Assembly: GCA_018971265.1 (NCBI GenBank)
Contig: JAGXBE010000005.1
Span: 1-32,374, forward strand
DNA length: 32,374 nucleotides
Direction: 5' to 3'
From: Patescibacteria group bacterium
GTDB lineage: Bacteria; Patescibacteriota; Minisyncoccia; Phycocordibacterales; Phycocordibacteraceae
Made by a program: the position numbers and the translations under genes. How positions within the stretch are numbered: the first letter of the stretch is position 1; each line of letters opens with the position of its first letter. Below, piece by piece: positions 1-7,366 of the stretch. The notes under the pieces are model-generated. The model was not told the DNA's origin and made no database searches. It worked only from the letters and a program-made list of their open reading frames with translations.

Positions 1-1
1 A

Positions 2-529
2 TTTCCCGTGAGTGTTACCGCAGGAGCCACAACGAATATCGGCGGTATCTTTATTGCGCCAACCATAAGCGTGGATAAAAGCGAGGTAAAACAGGGGGAC
101 AACTTGGCAATCTTCGGGCAGTCTTCTCCCGGAAGCATCGTGACTATTGCCGTCCACTCTAATACGCCGCTTTTTGTACAGACACCGTCCGACTCCAAGG
201 GTGCATATCTTTATACGCTCGATACTTCGGTTCTAGACTTTGGCAACCACCTCGCGCAGTCGAAAGCGGCTCTCGCCGACGCCATAAGCGGTTTCGGTCC
301 TTCTGTCGGCTTCGTCGTGGGGGATCAAAATGTAGCGAGGCCAACAAAGACCGCTTGCCGCACAGGCGATCTCAATTGCGATGGCAGAGTCGATCTGGTC
401 GACTTCTCCATAATGTTGTATTGGTATCAACGCCCGCTTGCGGGTGCCGGACTTAAAGCAGACTTGAATAATGACGGCAAAGTCGACCTCACCGACTTCT
501 CAATCTTGGTCGCTAACTGGACCGGATAA
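2..529 (+). CDS. Secreted protein with C-terminal type I dockerin (5' truncated)
   Basis: The reading frame is open to the window edge, so the ORF-track GTG at 8 is probably not the true start and the N-terminus lies upstream. The visible part begins with an Ig-like/beta-sandwich segment (about residues 15-90). It ends in a two-repeat dockerin: DLNCDGRVDLVD and DLNNDGKVDLTD both show the Asp/Asn pattern of a calcium-binding EF-hand-like loop (D1, N3, D5, D9, D12), each followed by a hydrophobic helix, and the protein stops soon after. Dockerins bind cohesin domains. The next two genes, 2 bp and about 880 bp further on, encode membrane-anchored cohesin-like proteins, so this is a plausible secreted ligand for them. 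The dockerin call is strong. The cargo or catalytic part, if any, is outside the window. Confidence 0.88.
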   Translation, partial: FPVSVTAGATTNIGGIFIAPTISVDKSEVKQGDNLAIFGQSSPGSIVTIAVHSNTPLFVQTPSDSKGAYLYTLDTSVLDFGNHLAQSKAALADAISGFGPSVGFVVGDQNVARPTKTACRTGDLNCDGRVDLVDFSIMLYWYQRPLAGAGLKADLNNDGKVDLTDFSILVANWTG

Positions 530-531
530 TT

Positions 532-1395
532 ATGAAGAAAATCTTTTACGCCCTCATTGCAATTTTTACGTTCTCTTTTCCCGCGTTCGTGTTTGCGGCA
601 ACGCTGTCTATCCGCGTTCAGCCATCGGTGGTTGGCGTAGGTCAAACCCTCCAGGTAACGATCTTCCTGAACAGCGTCACACCGGTGAACGCATTTTCCG
701 GGACACTCCGCTTCCCAACAGATACTCTCACACCGACTGCCGTAAGCGATGGAAACTCCATCGTGAGCGCGTGGATTACGCACCCGACGATAGGCGGAAC
801 CGGGGACATAACATTTGCAGGAGTCACCCCCGGAGGTTTTTCCGGAAAAGGAGGCGCACTTTTCAGTGCGCTATTCAAAACAACTGCCGCGACATATGCA
901 CACATCATGCTTACGGACGTACGCGTGCTCCGCAATGACGGGAAGGGAACAAGCGAGCCGGTCACACTCATTCCCGCCGACGTCACAGTTACGTCCGCGT
1001 CCCAGGCAACCTTCACAGAGCCGTCCGATACGGCGCCACCGGAGCCGTTCACCCTGTATCTCGGCAACTCCCCTCAGCTTTTCAATGGACGGTATTATCT
1101 CGTGTTTGCCGCAGTTGATAAGGGTTCAGGCGTCGACCACTACGAAGTGGCGGAAACGCGCTGGCCCGAGTGGCTTATCGCTCCCGTGTGGACAAGGACG
1201 GACAGCCCATACCTTATCCGCGACCAGTATCTTACGAGCGACGTCCTCATAAAGGCGGTCGATCGTGCGGGAAATGAGAGGATTAGCATTTTCCCGCGAC
1301 AAAATTTCCTACGCGCCCGGGAATGGCTCATTGCTTGTGGTATACTGGCACTGTTTGTTGGCGTGCTCTGGTATCGCCGCCGGCCGGGGACTTGA
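532..1395 (+). CDS. Membrane-anchored cohesin-domain protein
   Basis: 287 residues. A signal peptide (residues 1-22, MKKIFYALIAIFTF...FAA) precedes a cohesin-like beta-sandwich (about 23-160) with the usual opening: a short strand, V-G-x-G-Q-T-L, then strands around FSGTLRFPTDTLTP. A second domain (about 165-260) has the pattern DKGSGVDHYEV...AVDRAGNE, resembling Ig/FN3-like modules of bacterial surface proteins. A C-terminal membrane helix (about 265-281) is followed by YRRRPGT, so the protein is anchored with its domains outside. It starts 2 bp after the dockerin gene, has no Shine-Dalgarno site, and overlaps nothing once the next start is placed at 1412. Cohesins bind dockerins, so this gene probably displays a receptor for the preceding gene product. 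The cohesin assignment is by fold pattern and is not certain. Confidence 0.8.
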   Translation: MKKIFYALIAIFTFSFPAFVFAATLSIRVQPSVVGVGQTLQVTIFLNSVTPVNAFSGTLRFPTDTLTPTAVSDGNSIVSAWITHPTIGGTGDITFAGVTPGGFSGKGGALFSALFKTTAATYAHIMLTDVRVLRNDGKGTSEPVTLIPADVTVTSASQATFTEPSDTAPPEPFTLYLGNSPQLFNGRYYLVFAAVDKGSGVDHYEVAETRWPEWLIAPVWTRTDSPYLIRDQYLTSDVLIKAVDRAGNERISIFPRQNFLRAREWLIACGILALFVGVLWYRRRPGT

Positions 1396-1411
1396 AACAC
1401 GCGCGCTTCAT

Positions 1412-2863
1412 ATGACACCTCCGCACTCACGCTTGTGCATATTCGCTCTTGCCGCCGCAACGTTTCTCCTGGCGCCGGCAGTGTCGTTTGCTGCAACACT
1501 CGACATTTCTCCAGCAAGCATTTCGGTAGCTGCGGGCGAGATGTTTACCGAGGTTGTACGCGTCTCCAGTACAGACCAGGCCTTAAATGCCACGGCGGGC
1601 ACAATAAACTTCCCGACCGACCTTCTTTCAGCAGTCTCCGTTTCAAACGCGAATTCCATTCTCACGCTCTGGGTGCAGCAACCAACTTTCTCCAATGCGC
1701 ACGGTACCGTAAAGTGGAGCGGCGTCGTGCCGAATCCGGGATTCACCGGCGGTTCAGGGCGCGTTCTCTCCGTTCGTTTCATAGCGCAGAAAACGGGCAC
1801 CGCCAATTTACGCTTCACCTCCTCCGAGGTGCTTGCAAACGACGGGAGCGGAACCAATATTTTGACCGCTGCAAATCCGGCAACGGTCTTCATTTCCCAA
1901 CCACCCCCCCAGAGTCTGAATCCGGAACTGGCCGTGCAGATATCTTCCCCTACGCATCCCGATCAGACAAAATGGTACAACCTTTCCCGGGCTATCCTTG
2001 ACTGGACGAGCGTCTCGAGCGTGACAGCGACCCGTCTCGGATATGACCAAGACGCCGGCGGAATACCGACCGTTTTCTATACCGGGCTAACCCCGCACAA
2101 AGAACTGCAACTGAATGACGGAATCTGGTATTTTCATGTGCAAGAAAAAGACTCTAGTGGATGGGGGCCCATAAGCACCTTCAGGATCCAGATCGACACG
2201 GTACCACCGCTCCCCATAACCCTGAAGTTTCCAAACGGGACGACCACTCCGACTACCAGCATTGCCGTACAATTCGGCACCACCGATGCGCTCTCGGGCA
2301 TCAATCACTACCTGCTTTCGGTCGACGGAAACACCACCGCAGTGAGTGCGCAGGACGGAAGCAACGTCTACTCGCTTTCGGTGAATACTCCCGGAGTACA
2401 TACGCTTACCGTGACGGCCTTTGATGAGGCGGGGAACTCGGTAAGCGCTCAAGGCCAATTTGCTACCCGCGGGACGAAGGCGGCGCCGTCCACACCTGGT
2501 TCGTTCGTATGGCTCATCGCGAACTATCTCTCGCTCGTCCTTATTGCGATAGCGGCACTTGCAGCAGTTTTGTTCGTCGGCTGGTACCTCTGGCACCACT
2601 TCCGCATATTCAGGAGAAAATTGCGCGGCGAATTGGATCCGAGCCATCAGTTGCTCCGCCAGCAATTCACAGAAATAAACGAATCGATTATGCAAGAGAT
2701 TCTCTCTCTCGAGAAAGTCAGAGCGAGAGGATTAACGCCGGAGGAGGAGCACGTCATCGCAAATCTGCGGAAAGTTCTTGAAAAATCAGAAGGTATCATC
2801 GGGAAAGAAATGGATAAAATGGTCAACCAGAAACAAAAGGAGGAACAACCCTTACAAAAATAA
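1412..2863 (+). CDS. Membrane-anchored cohesin-domain protein with cytoplasmic coiled coil
   Basis: The ORF track starts at 1265, but the ATG at 1412 opens a proper signal peptide (MTPPHSRLCIFALAAATFLL...FAA) and removes a 131-bp overlap with the previous gene, giving 483 residues. After the signal comes a cohesin-like domain (about 28-165), paralogous to that of the preceding gene (shared layout ATLxI...INFPTDLLS...LANDGSGTN). Next are two Ig-like domains (about 175-365), the second with DALSGINHYLLSVDG and AFDEAGNSV. A membrane helix (about 372-397) leads into a basic stretch and a charged helical tail (about 400-483) likely to form a cytoplasmic coiled coil. Together with its two upstream neighbours it looks like a three-gene surface unit. 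The cytoplasmic tail is an added feature that the first cohesin gene lacks. Confidence 0.8.
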   Translation: MTPPHSRLCIFALAAATFLLAPAVSFAATLDISPASISVAAGEMFTEVVRVSSTDQALNATAGTINFPTDLLSAVSVSNANSILTLWVQQPTFSNAHGTVKWSGVVPNPGFTGGSGRVLSVRFIAQKTGTANLRFTSSEVLANDGSGTNILTAANPATVFISQPPPQSLNPELAVQISSPTHPDQTKWYNLSRAILDWTSVSSVTATRLGYDQDAGGIPTVFYTGLTPHKELQLNDGIWYFHVQEKDSSGWGPISTFRIQIDTVPPLPITLKFPNGTTTPTTSIAVQFGTTDALSGINHYLLSVDGNTTAVSAQDGSNVYSLSVNTPGVHTLTVTAFDEAGNSVSAQGQFATRGTKAAPSTPGSFVWLIANYLSLVLIAIAALAAVLFVGWYLWHHFRIFRRKLRGELDPSHQLLRQQFTEINESIMQEILSLEKVRARGLTPEEEHVIANLRKVLEKSEGIIGKEMDKMVNQKQKEEQPLQK

Positions 2864-2913
2864 AGCTGCCAGGGAACGGGAGTTTATTTTTAACGACCGC
2901 GCGTTGCTTCAAG

Positions 2914-3528
2914 CTAATCTCCGGGAGGGAAGGAGTACGAGGAGGGTATGGTTTTCGGTATTTCCCGGTCGGTCCCGTACACGACTACGATTTCCTGATG
3001 AGCCGTAAGCACGAGCGCACGCGGATCGCCGGGCACAAGAGCGCCATCAGCGTATACACGCAAAGTGCTCGTTGCGGAAGTGCTGTAGCCGCCGATGGAA
3101 TCCCGCTCGAAACGAACGCCCCAGATATCAAAAAACTGTCCGAGGGTGAAATCCTGAATGGTGTTTGACTCTACATGGATAATGCCGCTCGTGTCGTGCG
3201 TGTGGATGGGCGAAATGAACCCTTCGGCCTCGTTTATGCCAATGTTTGCGGGAACAGCGACGGGGCTGCCATCGATGACGAGGTCGAGGTGCTGATGGAT
3301 ATGAAGTGCGCTGCCTTCAGAACCAAGAGCCGGTAAACCGATACCGGCGAGCCGCGCCCGCAAATGCGCAATCTCCGGAGTCCAAGGCGCCATGCCGGTC
3401 TGAATCCCCGGGAGGTTGCTCGAGTCGGTGACGGGCGTTGTCGCGCCCCGGAAAGGGAAGATCCGGTTCCACGAAAGCAGGAGAGCGATGATCGCGACAA
3501 TTCCCCCGATGATAAAAGTTTTTCTCAT
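2914..3528 (-). CDS. Conserved membrane-tethered protein with HIHxHLD and HTHD motifs
   Basis: 204 residues from the ATG at 3528. The longer ORF (to 3648) is rejected because a TATAAT box (3578-3583) overlaps its next in-frame ATG and its N-terminal residues look non-coding. MRKTFIIGGIVAIIALLLSW is an uncleaved anchor or signal helix. The exported part contains two histidine-rich motifs, HIHQHLDLVIDG (about residue 92) and SPIHTHDTSGIIHVES (about 120), then FTLGQFFDIWGV. I recognise this as a conserved hypothetical family that also occurs in other bacteria and archaea. The clustered histidines suggest metal binding, but this is inference and I assign no function. It converges on the cohesin gene with a 50-bp gap. 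Confidence 0.78.
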   Translation of the reverse strand: MRKTFIIGGIVAIIALLLSWNRIFPFRGATTPVTDSSNLPGIQTGMAPWTPEIAHLRARLAGIGLPALGSEGSALHIHQHLDLVIDGSPVAVPANIGINEAEGFISPIHTHDTSGIIHVESNTIQDFTLGQFFDIWGVRFERDSIGGYSTSATSTLRVYADGALVPGDPRALVLTAHQEIVVVYGTDREIPKTIPSSYSFPPGD

Positions 3529-3577
3529 GAGATTAATTAAGGTGGTAAACCAAAAGCATATCGCCGTACATGGTGCC

Positions 3578-3604
3578 ATTATACCTCGCGCATATGATTT
3601 GTAA
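3578..3604 (-). promoter_or_regulatory. Promoter for the HIHxHLD protein
   Basis: On the minus strand a perfect TATAAT (3578-3583) lies 15 bp from TTACAA (3599-3604). Predicted transcription starts near 3571, about 43 nt before the chosen ATG. The position supports the start at 3528. Confidence 0.55.
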
Positions 3605-3624
3605 CGTATTGCGCGTGTTGGGGC

Positions 3625-3641
3625 GCAGCATGATATGCTGC
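3625..3641 (+). promoter_or_regulatory. Extended -10 promoter inside a palindrome
   Basis: TGATATGCT (3631-3639) fits an extended -10 (TGn-TATnnT), and a weak TTGCGC lies 19 bp upstream. The -10 sits in a perfect inverted repeat, GCAGCAT-GAT-ATGCTGC (3625-3641), which could be an operator. It would start the transcript carrying the structured leader and the 40-residue ORF. Confidence 0.45.
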
Positions 3642-3654
3642 GGGGCATAGGTCG

Positions 3655-3716
3655 AAACCCATTGCCAGCTAATTACTGGATGGGTTTGTTTCTTTGTTTA
3701 GCGAAAAAACAAACTC
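3655..3716 (+). promoter_or_regulatory. Candidate attenuator: two mutually exclusive hairpins
   Basis: Hairpin 1 has arms AAACCCAT (3655-3662) and ATGGGTTT (3680-3687) enclosing a TG bulge and CCAG/CTGG with loop CTAATTA. It is followed by a T-rich run (3688-3699), as in an intrinsic terminator. Hairpin 2 pairs GTTTGTTT (3684-3691) with AAACAAAC (3707-3714), reusing the descending arm of hairpin 1, so both cannot form together. This is the layout of a terminator/antiterminator leader, placed between a promoter and the small ORF at 3733. The ligand or signal is unknown. Confidence 0.45.
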
Positions 3717-3732
3717 ATACTACAGCCCAATT

Positions 3733-3855
3733 ATGGACCAGGACCAGAACACGGGAATGCCGGTAGAGCCGACCATGCCGAACGAAGGCGGTGCGGTTGC
3801 TCCGATGGCAATGCCCGTCGAGGAGACTACCGAAGAAGGAGAAGTCGCTGCATAG
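3733..3855 (+). CDS. Small acidic 40-residue protein
   Basis: ATG at 3733 to TAG at 3853-3855, too short for the ORF track. The peptide is rich in Met, Pro and Glu (MDQDQNTGMPVEPTMPNE...EETTEEGEVAA), with no Cys, no membrane helix and little hydrophobic content, so it is probably disordered. Support for a real gene is positional: it has its own promoter and structured leader upstream and a strong terminator 18 bp after the stop. There is no clear Shine-Dalgarno site. I do not recognise a family. It could be a small expressed protein, or the transcript could act as an RNA with an incidental ORF. Confidence 0.5.
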   Translation: MDQDQNTGMPVEPTMPNEGGAVAPMAMPVEETTEEGEVAA

Positions 3856-3873
3856 GCCTTTCGTTAAACACAA

Positions 3874-3909
3874 ACAGCCTGCGCCTTTGGCGCGGGCTGT
3901 TTGTTTGTT
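3874..3909. terminator. Strong hairpin terminator (bidirectional position)
   Basis: ACAGCCTGCGCC-TTT-GGCGCGGGCTGT (3874-3900) forms an almost perfect 12-bp stem and is followed by TTGTTTGTT on the plus strand. It ends the small-ORF transcript. It also lies just past the trxB stop (3916), where it could end the leftward operon; the minus-strand side (TTTGTGTTTAACG) is a weaker U-tract. Confidence 0.8.
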
Positions 3910-3915
3910 CTACCG

Positions 3916-4839
3916 CTACCGTTTCTTGATCCAAAGATAAATATCCTCAAGCGCTTTCACCCCGTCGCCTGCGGCAATGTTGTTCTGATGATAGAGCTCA
4001 TCGGTGCAGTCGCCTGCGGCCCAGACACCTTCGTGGCTCGTGCGCTGGCTGCGCGGGTCGGTCTTAATGCGCCGTATCGGGTCGAACTCGACAAGCCCTT
4101 TCGCGAATTCCGTATTGGGAATGACTCCCGCCTCAACGAAGATGCCGGCGACAGCAAGGTCCTCTACCGTACCCGAGTCTTTATTTTCGTACTTGAGGCC
4201 GGTTACGAACTGTTCTCCCATAACCTCGGTCGGTTCGGCATGGGTGATGATGCGCATATTCAGATGAGCGGACGCTTTTTCAACGGTTATCGGATCGGCC
4301 TTGAATTCCTTGTGCCGATGGATAAGCGTTACGGATTTCGCGTAGGCGAGAAGTTGGAGTGCGGTCTCAAAACCCGCATTTCCGCCGCCGATCACCGCAA
4401 CATCCTGATCGGCGAAAAGCGGCCCGTCACAGGAGGCGCAGTAAGTAACACCTTTATTCTCAAATTTTTCCGCACCCGGGACATTCAATTTGCGGCGGCT
4501 TGCGCCTGTAGCGACAAGCACCGCTTTTGCGGAAAATTCTTTAGCGGTTTTAGTCTTTACCGAAAATCCTTCCGCGCCCTTTTCGAGCATAACCACTGTC
4601 TCGCCGACCGCGAGCGTGACAGCATCTCCTTTTATCGCGTCGAGATGTGTTTGAAAAGATTTTGCGAGTTCCACCCCGCTTATCTCTCTCATACCAATCC
4701 AGTTCTCAATACCGCTCGAGACGATAGATTGTCCCCCAATCTCTTCCGCAATAAGAACGGTTTTTAGTCGTTTGCGAGCCGCATACACGCCTGCAGCAAC
4801 GCCCGCAGGTCCGCCGCCGACGATTACGAGATCAACCAT
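3916..4839 (-). CDS. trxB: Thioredoxin reductase-like flavoprotein
   Basis: 307 residues from the ATG at 4839; the 23 extra residues of the longer ORF overlap ftsZ and are dropped. An N-terminal FAD-binding motif VIVGGGPAG (5-13) is followed by GGQ, then the redox pair CASC (134-137) in GVTYCASCDGPLF, an NAD(P)H-binding motif AVIGGGNAGFE, and a C-terminal FAD contact AAGDCT. Length and order match low-Mr thioredoxin reductase, which passes electrons from NAD(P)H to thioredoxin. Several stretches (VTYCxxCDGPLF, AGIFVxxGxxPNT) also resemble the reductase part of AhpF, so the partner could be a thioredoxin or glutaredoxin-like protein encoded elsewhere. It is the last gene of the leftward lepB-to-trxB operon, 19 bp after ftsZ, and may also have its own promoter. 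Confidence 0.9.
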   Translation of the reverse strand: MVDLVIVGGGPAGVAAGVYAARKRLKTVLIAEEIGGQSIVSSGIENWIGMREISGVELAKSFQTHLDAIKGDAVTLAVGETVVMLEKGAEGFSVKTKTAKEFSAKAVLVATGASRRKLNVPGAEKFENKGVTYCASCDGPLFADQDVAVIGGGNAGFETALQLLAYAKSVTLIHRHKEFKADPITVEKASAHLNMRIITHAEPTEVMGEQFVTGLKYENKDSGTVEDLAVAGIFVEAGVIPNTEFAKGLVEFDPIRRIKTDPRSQRTSHEGVWAAGDCTDELYHQNNIAAGDGVKALEDIYLWIKKR

Positions 4840-4846
4840 GGCGCAC

Positions 4847-4855
4847 ATTGTAGCA
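4847..4855 (-). promoter_or_regulatory. Extended -10 upstream of trxB, leaderless spacing
   Basis: The minus strand reads TGC-TACAAT, then 7 nt, then the trxB ATG. A start 6-7 nt past the -10 would fall on or next to the AUG. No convincing -35 is visible. Confidence 0.45.
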
Positions 4856-4858
4856 CGC

Positions 4859-6112
4859 TCACTTTTTGTGGCGGCGTAGGAATGCAGGAATCGCGCCCCA
4901 CGACTCATCGTCCTCGGGAATTGTCGCTGCGTCTTCGCGCTTGTGCGGTGTTGCTGTCACCACAGGATCTTCTTTTTGAGAGAGTTCAGGTGTTTTTTCT
5001 CTTTCCTCATGCTTATTCCTATCTTCTTCATCCACCTGCTTTTCGTTGCGTTTTAAAACCTCGTGATAAATACGGCCGCGTTCTTCCGCGCGTGCTTCGG
5101 CTGGTATCGAAAAGAGCGAGCGCTCGAGCCCGGAATGCGAAGCGTGCGCCGGACTCTCGGGGAAACCGGTCGCAATGACGATAATGCGGATCTGACCCTT
5201 CTTAAGCTTTTCGTCGCGCATCATACCGAAGATAACCTTTGCGTTCTTGTCAACCGACTCGTTAATAACTTTTGCGGCTTCCTGCACCTCCATGATGCCG
5301 AGATCGTCGGAGCCAGCGACAACGAAAAGAACGCCTTTAGCGCCACTGATGGAAACATCGAGAAGCGGCGAGTTAACAGCCTGCTGCGCGGCCTCTTTGG
5401 CGCGCCCATCACCTTCGGCGATACCGATACCCATAAGTGCCGGACCCGCACCCTCCATAATCGCCTTGATATCGTTGAAGTCGGTGTTGATGTCGCCTGG
5501 CGTCGTTATAATATCGGAAACACCCTCAACCGCCTGCCGCAAAATCTCATCGCACATGGCAAAAGCGTTTCTTGCCGAAGTCTGCATATCAACAACCGAG
5601 AGCAGTTTGTCGTTCGGGATAACAATAAAAGCATCGACCTCCTTTTTGAGTTCAGCGAGGCCGCGTTCAGCGATATCTTTTCGTTGCGCCCCCTCAAAAG
5701 AGAACGGTTTGGTTACCACCGCAATGACGAGCGCACCAACCTCTTTCGCTATCTTCGCAACGATCGTGGAAGCGCCCGTACCAGTACCGCCGCCCATGCC
5801 GCACGTGATGAAGACCATATCGCTTCCGGAAAGCGCCTCCTGAATTTCCTGCCGTGTCTCTTCGGCGGCGCGCTTGCCCAGCTCGGGATTCATACCGGTA
5901 CCGAGTCCTCGCGTGAGGTTCTTTCCAATGTGGATCTTGCGTTTAGCGAGCGAGCGGTGGAGATCTTGGGCGTCAGAGTTAACCGCGATGAACTCGATGC
6001 CCCGCACCTTCGATTCAATCATGTGGTTAATCGCGTTTTTGCCGGAACCGCCGACGCCGACCACACGAATTCGTGCGAACGTTTCAATTTCCGGTTCAAC
6101 GCGTTTAGACAT
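4859..6112 (-). CDS. ftsZ: Cell division protein FtsZ
   Basis: 417 residues. FtsZ is the tubulin-like GTPase that forms the cytokinetic ring. The N-terminus has VVGVGGSGKNAINHM, the tubulin signature GGGTGTG lies at about 107-113, and the T7-loop motif NTDFNDIKAIM is present, so a functional GTPase and polymerising subunit is expected. A variable charged linker (about 335-400, with KRNEKQVDEEDRNKHEE) leads to a C-terminal peptide IPAFLRRHKK, the usual docking site for FtsA and other division proteins. It lies 93 bp after ftsA in the same operon, the classical ftsA-ftsZ order, with trxB following. Confidence 0.97.
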   Translation of the reverse strand: MSKRVEPEIETFARIRVVGVGGSGKNAINHMIESKVRGIEFIAVNSDAQDLHRSLAKRKIHIGKNLTRGLGTGMNPELGKRAAEETRQEIQEALSGSDMVFITCGMGGGTGTGASTIVAKIAKEVGALVIAVVTKPFSFEGAQRKDIAERGLAELKKEVDAFIVIPNDKLLSVVDMQTSARNAFAMCDEILRQAVEGVSDIITTPGDINTDFNDIKAIMEGAGPALMGIGIAEGDGRAKEAAQQAVNSPLLDVSISGAKGVLFVVAGSDDLGIMEVQEAAKVINESVDKNAKVIFGMMRDEKLKKGQIRIIVIATGFPESPAHASHSGLERSLFSIPAEARAEERGRIYHEVLKRNEKQVDEEDRNKHEEREKTPELSQKEDPVVTATPHKREDAATIPEDDESWGAIPAFLRRHKK

Positions 6113-6146
6113 AGGATAGTTTCAAAATAGAGAGCGTGTGCCGGCT

Positions 6147-6155
6147 ATCATAGCA
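6147..6155 (-). promoter_or_regulatory. Extended -10 in the ftsA-ftsZ gap
   Basis: TGC-TATGAT on the minus strand, with a predicted start near 6140, about 28 nt before ftsZ. It may give ftsZ extra transcription beyond the operon. Confidence 0.4.
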
Positions 6156-6205
6156 GAATCGGACGGTATGCAAATATTGACAACTGGCAAACCCCGTCTG
6201 TAATT

Positions 6206-7366
6206 TCATGGCAAGAATTGCTGTAAAAATTTCCCGAAGAAAGAGCTGAGGGTCTTCTTCGGCGCATTCGTATCACCGGTGAGTCCCCAGAGTGCCAGAC
6301 CGTAGGCGACCGCCCATGTTGCGTCGCGAATCTTCGTGTCGGCTGAAAGACGGAACTCCGCAAGACGGGCCGGGAGCTTGAGGGATCCTTTCGCTATGTC
6401 GCTTACAGAACCGACGCCCGCACCACCGCCCGATATGATAATGCCTGCGGGCAAAGGGCCGCGGCGCCCGAGCGATTTCAGATGCTTGTCAATGAGCGCG
6501 AACATTGTCTCAAGACGGCGCGCAATAAGATCATCAACTTTCTTGCGAGGATACATCTGCCCCGAAAGCCGACCAATCTTTACGCGTTCCGCCTCTTCAA
6601 GCGAGATGCGAAATCCGAGCGCGATATCATCCGTGATGTGGCTTGAGCCCATGGGGAACACTTTTACGGAAACGGGGATATTTTCATCGTATACAACAAT
6701 CGAGACCGTTTCAGCACCGATATTTGCAAGAACGCACCCTTTCATTTTCTGGTCCCCCTCAAGAAGTACATAGGAGCCTGCAAGCGGGGAAGCCATCTGG
6801 TCGATGATTTCTATATCCGCTTCTTCAACCGCCTCAGAGAGTGCTGCCTGATGCTGGGCAAGACAAGTGATAAAAAGATAATCGACCTCAAGACGCACCC
6901 CTTTCATGCCAAGAGGGTCACCCAACACTTTTTTATCATCAACGCGGTACTCAAGCGGGATGCTGTGAAGAACGTGTCGGTTGAGAAAGCCCGGGGCCGC
7001 CGCTTCGCGTGCCGCACTTCCCGCCTTTTCGATATCGAGTTCCGTTATCTCCTGGTCGGCGCGAGAAATGATGGTACTTCCGGTCGCGCGCGCTTCGTCG
7101 AGCGAGATACCACCGACGGCAAGGAAACCGCTGCGCAGCGGCACATGCGCAACGGACTCCGCCTGCCGCTTTGCCTCGCGGATGCTCGCCACAACCTCTT
7201 CCTTGTTGACTATGTAGCCGTGCCGTAGGCCCTTGCTTTCGGCAAGGCCCGTACCGAGAATACGCAGCTGCCGCAAACCCGCGCGTTTATCCGCGAGTTC
7301 CTCGACGACGACCAGCTTTACCTGGTACGTGCCGATGTCGATTCCGGTGGCGATGCGTCGGGACAT
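6206..7366 (-). CDS. ftsA: Cell division protein FtsA
   Basis: 386 residues from the ATG at 7366 (MSRRIATGIDIGTYQVKLVVVEE). FtsA is an actin-fold ATPase that tethers FtsZ to the membrane. Visible motifs are phosphate 1 (ATGIDIGTYQVK, about 6-17), the SHS2/1C insert beginning LGTGLAESKGLRHGYI, phosphate 2 (ANIGAETVSIVVY) and the adenosine motif (IIISGGGAGVGS). The C-terminus LSSFFGKFLQQFLP is an amphipathic helix typical of the FtsA membrane-targeting sequence. Its 5' end overlaps the 3' end of ybeY by 80 bp in another frame. An internal start would remove the first phosphate motif, so the overlap appears real. It precedes ftsZ. Confidence 0.95.
   Translation of the reverse strand: MSRRIATGIDIGTYQVKLVVVEELADKRAGLRQLRILGTGLAESKGLRHGYIVNKEEVVASIREAKRQAESVAHVPLRSGFLAVGGISLDEARATGSTIISRADQEITELDIEKAGSAAREAAAPGFLNRHVLHSIPLEYRVDDKKVLGDPLGMKGVRLEVDYLFITCLAQHQAALSEAVEEADIEIIDQMASPLAGSYVLLEGDQKMKGCVLANIGAETVSIVVYDENIPVSVKVFPMGSSHITDDIALGFRISLEEAERVKIGRLSGQMYPRKKVDDLIARRLETMFALIDKHLKSLGRRGPLPAGIIISGGGAGVGSVSDIAKGSLKLPARLAEFRLSADTKIRDATWAVAYGLALWGLTGDTNAPKKTLSSFFGKFLQQFLP

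Noticed and set aside
3901-4767. 288-residue plus-strand ORF over trxB
   Set aside because: Antisense shadow of a gene with FAD, NAD(P)H and CxxC motifs. It also begins at the terminator tail.
5063-6130. 355-residue plus-strand ORF over ftsZ
   Set aside because: It is the antisense shadow of ftsZ, which has clear GTPase motifs; the ORF has no recognisable domain.
7287-7366. His/Arg-rich YbeY tail as a metal-binding domain
   Set aside because: The stretch is produced by reading the ftsA start in another frame, so its composition has a simpler explanation.
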